A DNA stretch of 25,959 bases, from positions 547 to 26,505 of the forward strand of contig DGBH01000114.1 of NCBI GenBank assembly GCA_002384205.1, in the 5' to 3' direction. The notes beneath the pieces were generated by a model. That model was not told the origin of the DNA, ran no database searches, and was given only the letters and a program-made list of their open reading frames with translations. Position 1 is the first letter of the stretch. Each line of letters opens with the position of its first letter. Of the stretch, positions 6,782-14,961 are shown piece by piece. The DNA comes from Bacteroidetes bacterium UBA4009. Its GTDB lineage: Bacteria > Bacteroidota > Bacteroidia > NS11-12g > UBA9320. A program made the translations under genes and the position numbers.

Positions 6782-8428
6782 TCAAAGCTTTTTGAAGCTG
6801 CTATAAAATTCAATATTGCTCTCCTGAGAAGTGAAAATTTCCAAAATGGAAGCAGTTTTAGATTGTATTAATTTATCCATGCCTTTTGCAAAAGAACCCA
6901 AGGTATCTCCTTTGTAGTAACCTAATTTAAAATGCTTCGCAAGGTTTTCTGCGGTATAAGAATGAGGCGTAGTTTGATACTTGAGAGCATCTCCTAATAG
7001 ATCTGGACCTTCTATCATTTCAAAAATACCACCTGAACTATTGTTGAGTATAATGATTTTAAGGTTTGCAGGCAGGGCCGTATTGAATAGCCCATTTATA
7101 TCATAAAAAAATGCAATATCGCCCGTAATCAAGTACACATCTTCAGAAACCGTAAGTGCGTGACCTACCGCAGTACTTGTGCTTCCATCTATCCCACTTG
7201 TACCTCTATTGGCATACAAGGTAGTTTTGGTTAGTTCATTGTTAAGCAAATAAGAGACATACCGCACTGGCATTGAATTACTTACATGCAACACAGCTTC
7301 ATTTGGGAGCTTACTTAAGATATAATTGACCGCACAAAACTCATTAAATCTAGACCAATCTAACTTGGCAAATCTACTTTGGAACTCATTACTTAGATTA
7401 ATCCACGCATGCAAATAGGCAGATCCCAGATCTTTGGTTGAATCATGATTAACTGAAGTGACCTGCGAAATCATCTTGGGATTAAGGATTATGGGGCTAG
7501 TTCCAAACATATCGCCTACTTCATCATACGCTGATAGATGTACATGCACGGGGGGCTTGTAATGCTGCAAAAACTTCTTTAGTCCTTTAGAAACGGTAGT
7601 TGTTCCTGTTGTAATCAGTATATCTGGTCTTAGCACCGCCAAAAAATCAAGTCCATTTTCTTTACCAATACCTGAAAAGAGCATGGCATCCCAATAGCTT
7701 ATTTTACTAATTCGGTTGCTGGTTATATCTGATAATATGACGGTATTCTCTTCATTTTCTATCTCTATCTGCTCACCATCTTGCATGCCATTAAAAACCA
7801 ACACTTTTTTGAATTGCAAGTCCCAATTGAAGTGTTTTGCTAGTGATTCAACTTTTATCTTGGTAACAGGTTGCGGGATATACGTAGCCAAAGGAGATTC
7901 ACTCAAACCTTCCATCGTAAAATGATAAAAAGGTTCTCGAATAGGCACATTGATGTGAATAGGCCCAGCTATCTCTGTATTTAGTACATTGGAAACCCGA
8001 AGCGCTATATCTTTAAAGGATATTTCATCCTCATAATTATCCGTTGTTTGAAATTCGGCACGCACATGGTTTTTATATAAACCTTTTTGTCGAATGGCTT
8101 GACCATCCCAAGCATCAATTTGCTCTGCAGGTCTATCAGCAGTAAGTACAATAAGCGGCACACGAGCATAAAATGCCTCCGCTATGGCAGGATAAAAATT
8201 AATAGCAGCCGTACCGCTAGTGCAACACAAAATAACGGGTTGTTTGCTTTGTTTTGCTATTCCTAGAGCTACAAAAGCGGCACTGCGTTCGTCAATTACG
8301 CTGTGACAAGTCTTTGCGCTATTTTCTAAAGCATATATAATAGGTGCATTTCTGCTACCTGGCGATATGACAGCGTGCTCGCCAGGCAAGTAACTGATTA
8401 AGGTATTTATGCATCGCTGTACGCTCAT
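6782..8428 (-). CDS. menD: 2-succinyl-5-enolpyruvyl-6-hydroxy-3-cyclohexene-1-carboxylate synthase (SEPHCHC synthase, MenD)
   Basis: 548 residues, normal for MenD. This thiamine-diphosphate enzyme joins isochorismate with 2-oxoglutarate (as a succinic semialdehyde unit) in menaquinone synthesis. The N-terminal domain shows ISPGSRNAP (21-29), the catalytic Glu in DERSAAF (46-52), CTSGTA (69-74) and LTADRPAEQIDAWDGQAIRQ (95-114), all typical of MenD. The C-terminal ThDP-binding signature GDIAFFYDINGL followed by LNNSSGGIFEM is complete. The start ATG at 8426-8428 lies only 7 nt after a TATTTTTG box. It stands alone on the minus strand and diverges from odhB; the other men genes are not in the window. 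It consumes the same 2-oxoglutarate that the OdhB complex oxidises, a possible but unproven reason for the divergent pairing. Confidence 0.96.
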   Translation of the reverse strand: MSVQRCINTLISYLPGEHAVISPGSRNAPIIYALENSAKTCHSVIDERSAAFVALGIAKQSKQPVILCCTSGTAAINFYPAIAEAFYARVPLIVLTADRPAEQIDAWDGQAIRQKGLYKNHVRAEFQTTDNYEDEISFKDIALRVSNVLNTEIAGPIHINVPIREPFYHFTMEGLSESPLATYIPQPVTKIKVESLAKHFNWDLQFKKVLVFNGMQDGEQIEIENEENTVILSDITSNRISKISYWDAMLFSGIGKENGLDFLAVLRPDILITTGTTTVSKGLKKFLQHYKPPVHVHLSAYDEVGDMFGTSPIILNPKMISQVTSVNHDSTKDLGSAYLHAWINLSNEFQSRFAKLDWSRFNEFCAVNYILSKLPNEAVLHVSNSMPVRYVSYLLNNELTKTTLYANRGTSGIDGSTSTAVGHALTVSEDVYLITGDIAFFYDINGLFNTALPANLKIIILNNSSGGIFEMIEGPDLLGDALKYQTTPHSYTAENLAKHFKLGYYKGDTLGSFAKGMDKLIQSKTASILEIFTSQESNIEFYSSFKKL

Positions 8429-8435
8429 TACGGTT

Positions 8436-8469
8436 CAAAAATACAAAGGCTTTGCAAAGTGTGATACAA
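8436..8469 (-). promoter_or_regulatory. Candidate menD promoter
   Basis: TATTTTTG on the minus strand (8443-8436) matches TAnnTTTG. A TTG at 8469-8467 lies 23 nt upstream, at the long end of the allowed spacing. The box ends 7 nt before the menD ATG, which would make the message nearly leaderless. Confidence 0.5.
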
Positions 8470-8498
8470 ATTGTTCGTTTTTAGAGTGATATTTCTGC

Positions 8499-8564
8499 CT
8501 TGATTCACTTAACCCTTCATTGTTTTTATTCACACAATGCTAAAAATAAACAAGGAGAATCAAG
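8499..8564. repeat. Nested inverted repeats between menD and odhB
   Basis: An outer perfect 8-bp inverted repeat, CTTGATTC (8499-8506) and GAATCAAG (8557-8564), encloses an inner perfect 6-bp repeat, CATTGT (8518-8523) and ACAATG (8534-8539). They lie centrally in the 267-bp divergent spacer. This could be an operator for both genes or a structured RNA. There is no T-tract, so it is not a clear terminator. Confidence 0.4.
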
Positions 8565-8671
8565 CAACCGTTTGATAATATTGGCATCTACGGCATTTTT
8601 CGTCGATTTATTTCTTAAAAATCAAGTTGAAATCTTTAGCCTTTTATAAAGTCGAAGTACAAAATCTATTT

Positions 8672-8679
8672 TACCTTTG
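8672..8679 (+). promoter_or_regulatory. Candidate odhB promoter -7 box
   Basis: TACCTTTG matches TAnnTTTG and lies 16 nt before the odhB ATG at 8696. No TTG is found at the expected -33 distance, so only half of the consensus is present. Confidence 0.45.
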
Positions 8680-8695
8680 AATAACTTTTAGAAAA

Positions 8696-9916
8696 ATGGC
8701 AATTGAACTAAAAATACCTTCAGTAGGCGAATCAATCACTCAAGTAACAATATCATCATGGCTTAAAGCGGATGGAGATTATGTAGAAATGGATGAAGCC
8801 GTAGCAGAATTAGAAAGCGATAAAGCAACTGTTGAACTTAATGCAGAGAAATCTGGAATACTTAAGATATTAGTAGAAGAAGGCACTGATGTTGAAATAG
8901 GTGCGGTAGTAGCTTCTATTGATACTGACGTGGTTGCTCCAAAGAAAGACACCACTATAGCAAGCGAAGCACCTACAAAAGTAGAAGCGTCAAAAGCCGA
9001 AGTTACTAAAACTGTTGACACTACTTATGCTACAGGCACTCCTAGTCCTTCCGCCAGTAAAATATTAGCTGAAAAAGGTATAAATAGCGGTGCAGTAAAA
9101 GGCACTGGCAAAGATGGAAGAATCACTAAATACGATGCCATGATGGCTGAGGCGGGTGCATTTGACTATAGCACTCCAAGTGAAGCAAGTCGTGATCAAC
9201 ATCGTGAAAAAATGAGCAACTTGCGTAAAACAGTCGCTCGTAGACTCGTAGCTGCTAAAAATGAAACCGCCATGTTAACCACCTTTAATGAGGTGAACAT
9301 GAAACCTATTTTCGATGCTCGAGATAAGTACAAAGCAAAATTTAGCGAAATCCATGGCGTAAATCTTGGCTTTATGTCATTCTTTACCCGTGCTTGTGCG
9401 CTGGCATTACAAAAATATCCTAGCGTTAATGCATTTATTGATGGAGAAGAAATGGTAATGAATGATTTTGTTGACATCTCTATAGCCGTAAGCAGCCCAA
9501 AAGGACTAATGGTTCCCGTTATGCGTAATGTTGAACTCATGACCATGTGGGAAATAGAAGCTGAAGTAAAACGCCTCGCTCTGAAAGCAAGAGATGGCAA
9601 ACTTACCATACCTGACATGACAGGGGGTACGTTTACGATTACCAATGGAGGAGTATTTGGGAGTATGCTAAGTACGCCAATTATTAATCCACCACAAAGT
9701 GCGATTCTAGGCATGCACAACATTGTAGAGCGTGCCGTAGTAGAAAACGGAAACATCGTGGCTCGTCCTATCATGTATGTCGCGCTAAGCTATGACCATA
9801 GAATTATTGATGGTAAAGAGTCTGTAGGATTCCTTGTAACCATTAAAAATTATCTTGAAAATCCAGAGACTATGCTTATGGGCAAAGACCCTATGGATGT
9901 TTTAATGGGATTATAA
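8696..9916 (+). CDS. odhB: 2-oxoglutarate dehydrogenase E2 component (dihydrolipoyllysine-residue succinyltransferase)
   Basis: 406 residues, normal for OdhB/SucB. It transfers the succinyl group from the E1 thiamine adduct to CoA through a swinging lipoyl arm in the citric acid cycle. Domains in order: lipoyl domain (about 2-76) with the lipoylated Lys43 in ESDKATVE; an Ala/Thr/Lys-rich linker (about 80-112); peripheral subunit-binding domain (about 113-147, [18 protein letters not shown], then GRITKYD); and the catalytic acyltransferase domain to the end. The active-site motif YDHRIIDG is at 366-373, with His368 and Asp372. The ending KESVGFL...NPETMLMG is of the succinyltransferase kind rather than the pyruvate or branched-chain kind. 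The E1 gene (odhA), often found next to odhB, is not adjacent: menD diverges on the left and the hydrolase/amidoligase pair follows on the right. Confidence 0.95.
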   Translation: MAIELKIPSVGESITQVTISSWLKADGDYVEMDEAVAELESDKATVELNAEKSGILKILVEEGTDVEIGAVVASIDTDVVAPKKDTTIASEAPTKVEASKAEVTKTVDTTYATGTPSPSASKILAEKGINSGAVKGTGKDGRITKYDAMMAEAGAFDYSTPSEASRDQHREKMSNLRKTVARRLVAAKNETAMLTTFNEVNMKPIFDARDKYKAKFSEIHGVNLGFMSFFTRACALALQKYPSVNAFIDGEEMVMNDFVDISIAVSSPKGLMVPVMRNVELMTMWEIEAEVKRLALKARDGKLTIPDMTGGTFTITNGGVFGSMLSTPIINPPQSAILGMHNIVERAVVENGNIVARPIMYVALSYDHRIIDGKESVGFLVTIKNYLENPETMLMGKDPMDVLMGL

Positions 9917-9959
9917 AAATTTGATTTATCCGATTTTAAATAATCGCCAACTCGATTTA

Positions 9960-10028
9960 TTCACTGTAAAATAATGTCGCTAATAATGGCATTCAGGAAA
10001 TCAAATCAACCGATTAAATTACAGTGAA
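9960..10028 (+). repeat. 10-bp inverted repeat that captures the GTG start of the hydrolase gene
   Basis: TTCACTGTAA (9960-9969) and TTACAGTGAA (10019-10028) are perfect complements with a 49-nt spacer. The right arm contains the GTG start codon at 10024-10026, so if both arms are in the message the start would be paired. A smaller AT-rich hairpin (CGATT 9931-9935, AATCG 9942-9946) lies just before it. Confidence 0.4.
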
Positions 10029-10743
10029 AAGAACAAAACAACTCGTGGAAGACACCCAAATAGATGAGCGCATAAAGAAAGCTCATTTATCACCACATCT
10101 TAATTCTCGCTTAGATTCGGCTGAGGAAAAAATTCACCCCATGATGGATGAGTCTGTGCCCTTTCGTGATGTATCCAATTTTGACATAAAGGTTAAATCG
10201 TTGCAACAACTGATTGACAAACTAAATGTGATTAAAAGTATCAGATATCAGCGTACAGAAGAAGACACCTATTGTAATGTATATGCATATGACTATTGCT
10301 ATTTTGCTGGAGTATATCTTCCTCGTATTTGGTGGACCGACGACGCACTTGTTAAAATACTCAATGGACAAGAATTAGAGCCTATTTTTGAGAAGACCGT
10401 TGACCATATTTATTCCAGTGCTATACATGATTGGTTTTTAAAATGGGGAGCTAGTTTTGGTTGGAAACGTATGTATAACTTAGATGCCATTCAAAATAAA
10501 GTAAATACAGAAGGTGGTGTTGCCATAATTTGTGCCAAACGAAAAACAGTAGGACTCTCTGGCCATATTGTGCCCATAGTTCCTGAAACAGACAAGAAAA
10601 AAGCGTTTAGAGAAAACGGCATTGTCTTATATCCTCTTCAATCACAAGCTGGTAAATTAAATTACAACTACTTTGCAAAGGCAAGAAAAGACTGGTGGAA
10701 TCATGAACGTTATTCGTCGCATGTATTTTACTACCACGATTAA
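10024..10743 (+). CDS. Putative papain-like cysteine hydrolase (NlpC/P60- or CHAP-like amidase), partner of the amidoligase gene
   Basis: 239 residues from a GTG start; the first in-frame Met (residue 40) would still keep the catalytic part. There is no signal peptide or membrane segment, so it acts in the cytoplasm unless exported by an unusual route. What suggests a papain-like (clan CA) fold is the order: a Cys at the head of a hydrophobic segment, TYCNVYAYDYCYFAGVYLP (82-100, Cys84), resembling the CNxFxxDxxxxAG pattern of NlpC/P60 and CHAP amidases; then GGVAIICAKR (164-173); GLSGHIVPIVPE (177-188) with candidate catalytic His181 and Glu188; and LQSQAG (205-210). The N-terminal 70 residues are helical and charged. 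It reads toward the amidoligase gene 89 nt downstream. The assignment rests on motif recognition and the family may be new; assignment to a specific clan CA family is uncertain. Confidence 0.6.
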   Translation: MKRTKQLVEDTQIDERIKKAHLSPHLNSRLDSAEEKIHPMMDESVPFRDVSNFDIKVKSLQQLIDKLNVIKSIRYQRTEEDTYCNVYAYDYCYFAGVYLPRIWWTDDALVKILNGQELEPIFEKTVDHIYSSAIHDWFLKWGASFGWKRMYNLDAIQNKVNTEGGVAIICAKRKTVGLSGHIVPIVPETDKKKAFRENGIVLYPLQSQAGKLNYNYFAKARKDWWNHERYSSHVFYYHD

Positions 10744-10832
10744 AATTAAGATATTTTTTTGATTCCCTGAGTATTCAACGGTCGCTTTCCTTGATTCCCA
10801 GCCACACTAAAAAGCCAATAAAAAGTAAAACA

Positions 10833-12350
10833 ATGGAAGAAAATCCGACACAAAAATTGTCTTGGGGTATGGGGCTAGAGAACGAAACGTATTTGCAATT
10901 CGAACAATCTCTTGAGGTTTCCGGCGAATATATCCAAGAAAAAATGGGGTGCGAGCGATATAGCATAGATTATAGAAAATGTTATAAGCCCGGCAGTTTA
11001 GCTAGAATTTTAAATACTGCGATTAATCCCTTAACTAATTACAGCGTGAGTAGAATGCTCAATAGCCATTCGTTAGACAAATTAGATAAAAACTACCAAC
11101 ACAAAACACTATACTCTCAAACAGATGCAAGGGCCGATTATGCTCCCAAGGAAAATCCGGAATATGCCGGTGAATCTATTTTAGAACTCTTTCTAAAAAG
11201 CCAACCCTACAATATAAGGAGTATGGTTGTTCAAAAAAATAACCCCATGGGCTCAGTGACCTTTGACGGTGATTCGATAGAGTTTGTCACTAAATACTTT
11301 GAAAACCGAACGGTAATAGATTCTTGCAATGAACTAAAAACCACCAAAAAACTCTTCCTTAATAAACTTAACGAATCACAAGTTATAAAAGAAGAGCTAC
11401 ATTACCCAGAATACAACTCAGGCATTAACATGTTTATGTCTAATCTTGAGAATCTTGTCCTATTTAATAATGGCACCTATCATTTTCATATTACCCTACC
11501 TACATTAAGCGAGTATAGCAGGATAGTAGACTACCCGAAATTTGAAAAAACACATGCTAATGCCATATACTTATTACAATGGTTTGAGCCTTTTTTTATA
11601 GCAACCTTAGGAAGCCCCGATATTATAGGTGTGATAAGCAAAAACGCTGGAATGACAGAGAATTTTGCATTAGGATCTATGCGTAATGCTATGTCAAGAT
11701 ACACCGGTGTTGGAACCTTCCATAAATCTATGAGTAAAGGAAAAATATTAACCTTTCATACCGAAGATTTTCGCAAACTACTCAAATTTGAAAAAGAAGA
11801 GAATATTTGGTGGAGAGATCAGATTGAAGCAGATATGGAATATGCTTTACTCCCGGAAATGGGACTCGATTTTAACCAAGAAAAAATGTACCAAAGCGGT
11901 TTTGAATTCAGAAGTTTTGATGAGTTCCCTGCGTCGTATTTAAGTGATGTTCTTTTTGCTATTCTTATCATTTGTGAGCACTCACTTCATTTGCCAGAAG
12001 TAGCATGGGGACATGACAGTCTTCAATGGAACTCACTTGTTTTCAAGAGCTTAAAATATGGATTTTCGACCACCATAACTCCTGAAGAAAAAACTGAAAT
12101 ACTATCCCTTTTACAGCTGCTTGATGTAGAAGATGAAAATTACGGTATTCTGCAAAAAGAATTAGAAGCCATCGAAAATTTAGATTTATTTTTCTTCAAG
12201 ATCATAGAAATTCTTTTTTATAAATACAAAGACAATAACATCTGTTTAAATACTATGTATGGGCAAAAAAGAGAAACGCCCCCTAATTGGGACAATTTCA
12301 ATAAATACCAATACGATAAGCATGTAGAACAAATGGAGATACCTTCATAA
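10833..12350 (+). CDS. Putative carboxylate-amine ligase (glutamine-synthetase-fold amidoligase), unknown substrate
   Basis: 505 residues from the ATG at 10833; a TTG extension to 10791 adds only a basic, unconvincing tail. Motifs fit the glutamate-cysteine-ligase/amidoligase superfamily in the right order: WGMGLENETY (11-20) with the metal-binding E-x-E pair (Glu16, Glu18); NNGTYHFHITLPT (212-224) with the His-x-His pair (217, 219); FEPFFIATLGSPD (251-263); GSMRNAMSRYTGVGTF (281-296) with Arg284 and Arg289; and GFEFRSFDEFP (356-366) with the late E-x-R pair (358, 360). Such enzymes use ATP to activate a carboxylate and join it to an amine. The region about 40-110 and the C-terminal 100 residues look family-specific. 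It has no export signal. Together with the upstream Cys hydrolase it suggests an amide-forming and amide-cleaving pair. Substrates may be a peptide, a small metabolite or a protein side chain; the sequence does not say. Confidence 0.6.
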   Translation: MEENPTQKLSWGMGLENETYLQFEQSLEVSGEYIQEKMGCERYSIDYRKCYKPGSLARILNTAINPLTNYSVSRMLNSHSLDKLDKNYQHKTLYSQTDARADYAPKENPEYAGESILELFLKSQPYNIRSMVVQKNNPMGSVTFDGDSIEFVTKYFENRTVIDSCNELKTTKKLFLNKLNESQVIKEELHYPEYNSGINMFMSNLENLVLFNNGTYHFHITLPTLSEYSRIVDYPKFEKTHANAIYLLQWFEPFFIATLGSPDIIGVISKNAGMTENFALGSMRNAMSRYTGVGTFHKSMSKGKILTFHTEDFRKLLKFEKEENIWWRDQIEADMEYALLPEMGLDFNQEKMYQSGFEFRSFDEFPASYLSDVLFAILIICEHSLHLPEVAWGHDSLQWNSLVFKSLKYGFSTTITPEEKTEILSLLQLLDVEDENYGILQKELEAIENLDLFFFKIIEILFYKYKDNNICLNTMYGQKRETPPNWDNFNKYQYDKHVEQMEIPS

Positions 12351-12403
12351 CAAAGAGACTACTCTCAACATTAACCGAGGATCACGATATTCTATTTATA
12401 CTG

Positions 12404-12438
12404 AACACGGGAAAGTCACCAATCTGAAACTTCGTGTT
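12404..12438 (+). repeat. Imperfect hairpin between the amidoligase and crtI
   Basis: AACACG (12404-12409) pairs with CGTGTT (12433-12438), extended after a bulge by AAGT with ACTT. It is followed by an A-tract, not a T-tract, so it is a poor plus-strand terminator. Otherwise the 234-bp spacer 12351-12584 shows no TAnnTTTG match and no small gene; the promoter of the carotenoid cluster must lie here in a non-consensus form, or transcription comes from upstream. Confidence 0.3.
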
Positions 12439-12584
12439 AAAAAATGACATATATTTTAAATTAATTCCGAACCCGAATAAACATTAGTTCATTTTATTTG
12501 TTGGTTTTATTGGACTGTGTTCAGGGCTTAAATAGGTGTTAACCATTCTGAAACATTTTCATTTTAATAAGATTAAGTAAAAAT

Positions 12585-14066
12585 ATGTCACACATTGCCA
12601 TTATTGGGTCGGGTTTCTCTGGATTGAGCGCTGCAGCTTATTTAGCCAAGGAAGGATATGACGTGGTTGTTTACGAAAAAAATGCACTGATTGGCGGGCG
12701 AGCTCGACAATTTGAAACTGATAATGGATATACATTTGACATGGGTCCCAGCTGGTATTGGATGCCCGATGTTTTTGAAAGTTTTTTTGGAGACTTTGGC
12801 TACTCGGTTGCCGATTTGTATAAACTTCATTTACTAAATCCTTCGTTTGATATCGTTTTTGGTAAAGACGACAAAATGAGCGTACCCGAAAACTACGATG
12901 AACTTTGTGCTCTTTTTGAATCCATCGAACCAGGAAGCTCCATAAAACTCGACAAGTTTATGGCTGAAGCAGCCTATAAATACAACGTAGGAATGGGAGA
13001 TGTCATCTATCAACCGGGCGATTCTATTACCGAATTACTTTTGCCTGAGTTAATCCGTGGCGTTTTTAGACTTCAAGTTTTTAGCTCATTTAGTAAGCAT
13101 GTACGCTCTTACTTTTCTCATCCTAAGTTAATTGCCTTAATGGAATTTCCGGTGCTATTTTTGGGAGCTATGCCTCAAGATACGCCCGCATTATATAGCC
13201 TAATGAATTATGCTGGCTTAAAAATGGGCACTTGGTATCCCGAAAATGGTTTTGCTTCTGTAACAAGCGCAATGCAAAAAGTAGCAGAAGAATATGGCGC
13301 TACTTTTCATACCAATACGAACATTGAAAAAATAAACATTACTGGCAATAAAGCATCTTCAATTCTTGTAAATGGAGAAATGATATACGTTGACGTTGTG
13401 CTTGCCTCTGCAGACTACCATCATGTAGAAACTAAGCTACTGGACGCTAAATACAGAAACTACACAGAAGACTATTGGTCCAAAAAGACCTTCGCCCCAT
13501 CTAGCCTTATATTCTACATTGGTTTGAACAAAAGATTGGACAATATCAGTCACCACACCTTATTCTTTGACGAGGATATAACGCAACATGCTATAGAAAT
13601 TTACAAAAAACCCATGTGGCCTAATAAGCCGCTTTTTTATGTTTGCTGCCCTTCTAAGACAGATAATGATGTGGCACCAATAGGGCACGAAAATCTATTC
13701 TTACTTATGCCTGTAGCCCCAGACTTAGAAGATACTGAAGAGATAAGAGAAAAGTATTTTCACCTGATGATAAGTAGAATGGAACAACAATTTAACGTTG
13801 AGATTTTATCACACATTGATTATAAGCAAGGATATTGCGTTAAGGATTTCATATCCGACTACAACTCCTATAAAGGCAATGCATACGGATTAGCCAACAC
13901 CCTCATGCAAACAGCCATATTGAAACCTAAAATGAGAAATAAAAAAGTAAAAAACTTGTTTTATACCGGACAGCTAACCGTGCCTGGCCCAGGAGTACCT
14001 CCATCACTTATTTCTGGTAAAATTGCTTCAAAAATTATAATATCACACTTAGATTCTTCAAAATGA
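12585..14066 (+). CDS. crtI: Phytoene desaturase (CrtI type)
   Basis: 493 residues, normal for bacterial CrtI. It desaturates colourless phytoene stepwise to lycopene with FAD at the membrane surface. The N-terminal FAD-binding Rossmann motif is IIGSGFSGLSAAAYLAKEG (6-24), ending in Glu31 of VVVYEKN, followed by the family motif GGRARQFETDNGYTFDMGPS (37-56). The C-terminal bacterial-type phytoene dehydrogenase signature LFYTGQLTVPGPGVPPSLIS is intact. It is the first gene of the carotenoid cluster, and its stop overlaps the crtB start by four bases (ATGA, 14063-14066), a sign of coupled translation. A CrtD- or CrtN-type desaturase is possible by family resemblance, but adjacency to crtB, crtZ and crtY supports phytoene as the substrate. 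Confidence 0.95.
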   Translation: MSHIAIIGSGFSGLSAAAYLAKEGYDVVVYEKNALIGGRARQFETDNGYTFDMGPSWYWMPDVFESFFGDFGYSVADLYKLHLLNPSFDIVFGKDDKMSVPENYDELCALFESIEPGSSIKLDKFMAEAAYKYNVGMGDVIYQPGDSITELLLPELIRGVFRLQVFSSFSKHVRSYFSHPKLIALMEFPVLFLGAMPQDTPALYSLMNYAGLKMGTWYPENGFASVTSAMQKVAEEYGATFHTNTNIEKINITGNKASSILVNGEMIYVDVVLASADYHHVETKLLDAKYRNYTEDYWSKKTFAPSSLIFYIGLNKRLDNISHHTLFFDEDITQHAIEIYKKPMWPNKPLFYVCCPSKTDNDVAPIGHENLFLLMPVAPDLEDTEEIREKYFHLMISRMEQQFNVEILSHIDYKQGYCVKDFISDYNSYKGNAYGLANTLMQTAILKPKMRNKKVKNLFYTGQLTVPGPGVPPSLISGKIASKIIISHLDSSK

Positions 14067-14899
14067 AATCATTATTTGATACCGTATCTGTAAATTGCAG
14101 TAAGCTAACAACCCGAGCGTATAGTACCAGCTTTTCATTGGGTATTTTCTTTTTGAATAATAACTTACGAAATCCCATTTATGCAATATATGGCTTTGTA
14201 AGATTTGCAGATGAAATAGTAGATAGTTTCGAAGGTTATGATAAGAAAAAATTACTCCAACAATTTAAAGAGGACACCTTTGAAGGTATACAATCTGGCA
14301 TTTCCTTAAATCCGATAATTAATTCATTTCAAAACGTTGTACGACAGTTTAACATTGATCTCGACTTAATAGAAACATTCCTAAAAAGCATGGAAATGGA
14401 TTTGAAAAAAGTGGAATACACCCCTGATACTTATGATCAATATATACTTGGCTCTGCCGAAGTAGTCGGACTAATGTGCCTCAAGGTCTTCACCAATGGC
14501 GAGCAAAAGCTCTATGACGAATTAAAGCCGTACGCGATGAAGCTCGGATCAGCTTTTCAAAAAATTAATTTTTTACGCGATTTAAAAGCCGATTACCAAG
14601 ACTTAGGTCGTACTTATTTTCCGAATTTAGACATCACTAATTTTTCTACGGAAGCAAAAAAAGAAATCGAACACGAGATTGAGCAAGAATTTACGGAAGC
14701 TCTTAAAGGTATCAGAAAACTTCCTTCATCCTCTAAAGCAGGCGTTCATCTTGCCTATGTTTATTACTATTCCTTATTTAAAAAAATTAGAAAAGTACCG
14801 GCAAATAGTATGCTAACCCAACGAGTTCGAATTAGTAATAGTGCCAAATTTGGACTTATGACCAAGAGTATCGTACAGTATAAAATGAACCTACTCTAA
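14063..14899 (+). CDS. crtB: Phytoene synthase
   Basis: 278 residues. It condenses two geranylgeranyl diphosphates head to head into phytoene, the first committed step to C40 carotenoids. Both Asp-rich, Mg-diphosphate-binding motifs are present: RFADEIVDSF (48-56, with D50 and D54) and NFLRDLKADYQDLGRTYFP (169-187, with D173 and D177). Between them is the trans-isoprenyl synthase segment YILGSAEVVGLMCLKVF (127-143). The start ATG overlaps the crtI stop. A geranylgeranyl diphosphate synthase gene (crtE), needed for its substrate, is not in this window. A C30 squalene/dehydrosqualene role is less likely because beta-cyclase and beta-carotene hydroxylase genes follow. Confidence 0.95.
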   Translation: MKSLFDTVSVNCSKLTTRAYSTSFSLGIFFLNNNLRNPIYAIYGFVRFADEIVDSFEGYDKKKLLQQFKEDTFEGIQSGISLNPIINSFQNVVRQFNIDLDLIETFLKSMEMDLKKVEYTPDTYDQYILGSAEVVGLMCLKVFTNGEQKLYDELKPYAMKLGSAFQKINFLRDLKADYQDLGRTYFPNLDITNFSTEAKKEIEHEIEQEFTEALKGIRKLPSSSKAGVHLAYVYYYSLFKKIRKVPANSMLTQRVRISNSAKFGLMTKSIVQYKMNLL

Positions 14900-14961
14900 G
14901 ATTTCGATCCCTCAAATAATTTGTTTACATTGCATTAAATTGTTCAAAACACAGATAGTAT

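Noticed and set aside
8779..9774. Minus-strand open frames of 80 and 192 codons
   Set aside because: They are antisense to the well-defined odhB domains and give Ser/Thr-rich or Met-rich products typical of shadow frames.
10791..10832. TTG start 14 codons upstream of the amidoligase
   Set aside because: The added residues are basic and unlike the family start; the ATG at 10833 directly precedes the conserved N-terminal motif region.
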